Source: Nymphaea colorata (taxonomy: Eukaryota; Streptophyta; Magnoliopsida; Nymphaeales; Nymphaeaceae). From it: a DNA stretch of 64,000 nucleotides. Shown piece by piece: positions 63,383 through 64,000 of this stretch. Under the pieces are notes generated by a model. The model made no database searches, was not told where the DNA came from, and saw only the letters and a list, made by a program, of their open reading frames with translations. How positions within the stretch are numbered: the stretch's first letter is position 1; the number at the start of each line of letters is the position of its first letter. The DNA lies in NCBI RefSeq assembly GCF_008831285.2, contig NC_045144.1, forward strand, positions 11,139,672-11,203,671. The letters run 5' to 3'. The position numbers were made by a program, and so were the translations under genes.

Positions 63383-64000
63383 AAGGGATCGACCACCACA
63401 GGCAAGAGAAATTATATATATATATATTGAAAAAGAGACTGATCAGCAAGACCAAACTTCCCACACAGCCACATTAGATGCACAAGAGCAAGCAAACCGC
63501 TGTCCAACTGTTGACAGCAACCCACGGCCAACAAAAAACAACAATCTGAAAAAAAACTGGTCGCAGGCAGCTTCAAGGCAGAACAGGGCTGAATCTTCTA
63601 AAATCCACCAAAATTCATCCAGAGCTCAGATCGAGCTGAATTTTGGACTGAAGCTTGCTGGGATGATTATCTACAGAATCCCAAAAGATGGGGGGCAAAT
63701 GCCCACCCTAAGGTCCACTCGTTGTCAAGGCAAGGAGCTGGACTGTCGCCTGTCACAGGCTGTTTCAGAATAGGGCAGGGCAGCTCCTCCTCACGATCTC
63801 AGCAGCAAGCAAATCCAATCTTAACCAACCAACAACTTGTCTATTTATGTATCTAACGCAGCTGTACCACACATTAATTTTCACACATCATGGATAACGA
63901 CATCAGATAAATGTAGTCAACGTAAACTGCCACAAAAAAATCATAAAGATCAGTCCTCCACTTGGCTGCCTTGATCATAGACCACATCAACCCATAAGAG
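63383..64000 (-). other. Leader of Copia G (window edge)
   Basis: Non-coding leader with a short (AT)n at 63412-63427. The primer site is not reached. The hairpin seen in B, F and H is not visible in this part. Confidence 0.6.

Larger units (their letters stand above)
58922..64000 (-). mobile_element. Copia G (family 1), nearly full internal region, right end outside window
   Basis: 3' LTR (58922-59150), polypurine tract, RNase H, reverse transcriptase, linker, integrase, protease, zinc knuckle, gag and part of the leader; the 5' LTR lies beyond 64000. It is the most complete family 1 copy here and serves as a ruler for the deletions in B and F. Several frameshifts and a changed catalytic box (YVDH) make it inactive. 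The left flank CATAA (58917-58921) would be its target duplication. Confidence 0.92.

Overview
This is a piece of a flowering-plant nuclear genome. It shows split genes with plant-type introns, short-LTR Ty1/Copia elements primed by initiator tRNA-Met (TGGTATCAG primer sites), chromovirus-type Ty3/Gypsy elements, hAT- and Harbinger-like non-autonomous DNA elements, and AT-rich intergenic sequence. I cannot name the species. No rRNA or tRNA genes, CRISPR arrays or bacterial-style operons are visible.

The only recognisable host gene is on the minus strand. It is a nucleoside diphosphate kinase of the secreted, plant NDPK5-like kind. I assembled it from four exons: 33142-33057 (signal peptide), 26409-26185, 24236-24129 and 23420-23311. 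Splice phases agree at all three introns. Intron 1 is 6.6 kb and hosts a Copia remnant, itself hit by a hAT-like MITE. Intron 3 appears to be of the GC-AG type. The last coding exon is unresolved.

Most of the rest is nested transposons. Positions 1-22515 are a stack of minus-oriented Copia elements: A (1-4626, with two hAT-like MITEs); an integrase fragment A2 (4930-8933) split by the 2.96 kb deletion derivative B (5768-8728, TSD GTTTC); a truncated D (8934-12144); a Gypsy scrap; and the nearly intact E (12587-17818, TSD GTGGT), which abuts F (17819-22515). Positions 33738 to about 39166 hold a dead chromovirus. Positions 39167-43475 are mostly unrecognised sequence ending in a LINE ORF1-like (DUF4283-type) fragment, which continues at 46448 beyond an inserted 3.0 kb Harbinger-like element (43479-46444). 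A plus-strand Gypsy scrap follows (46600-47200), then AT-rich sequence with degenerate repeats. A second Gypsy lies at 53603-55745, with reverse transcriptase fused to integrase by deletion. Tandem repeats and another MITE follow, then a Gypsy gag/leader (58090-58921) interrupted by Copia G (58922 to the window end).

B, F, G and H are one Copia family (family 1; A is a distant relative) and D and E a second (family 2). No element has an intact polyprotein: every copy carries stops, frameshifts or deletions. I found no new biological system. The observations most worth checking are the reassembled NDPK gene with its GC-AG intron, a conserved long hairpin in the family 1 leader with a MITE inserted in its loop, the complementary deletions of B and F, and the Gypsy RT-integrase fusion.
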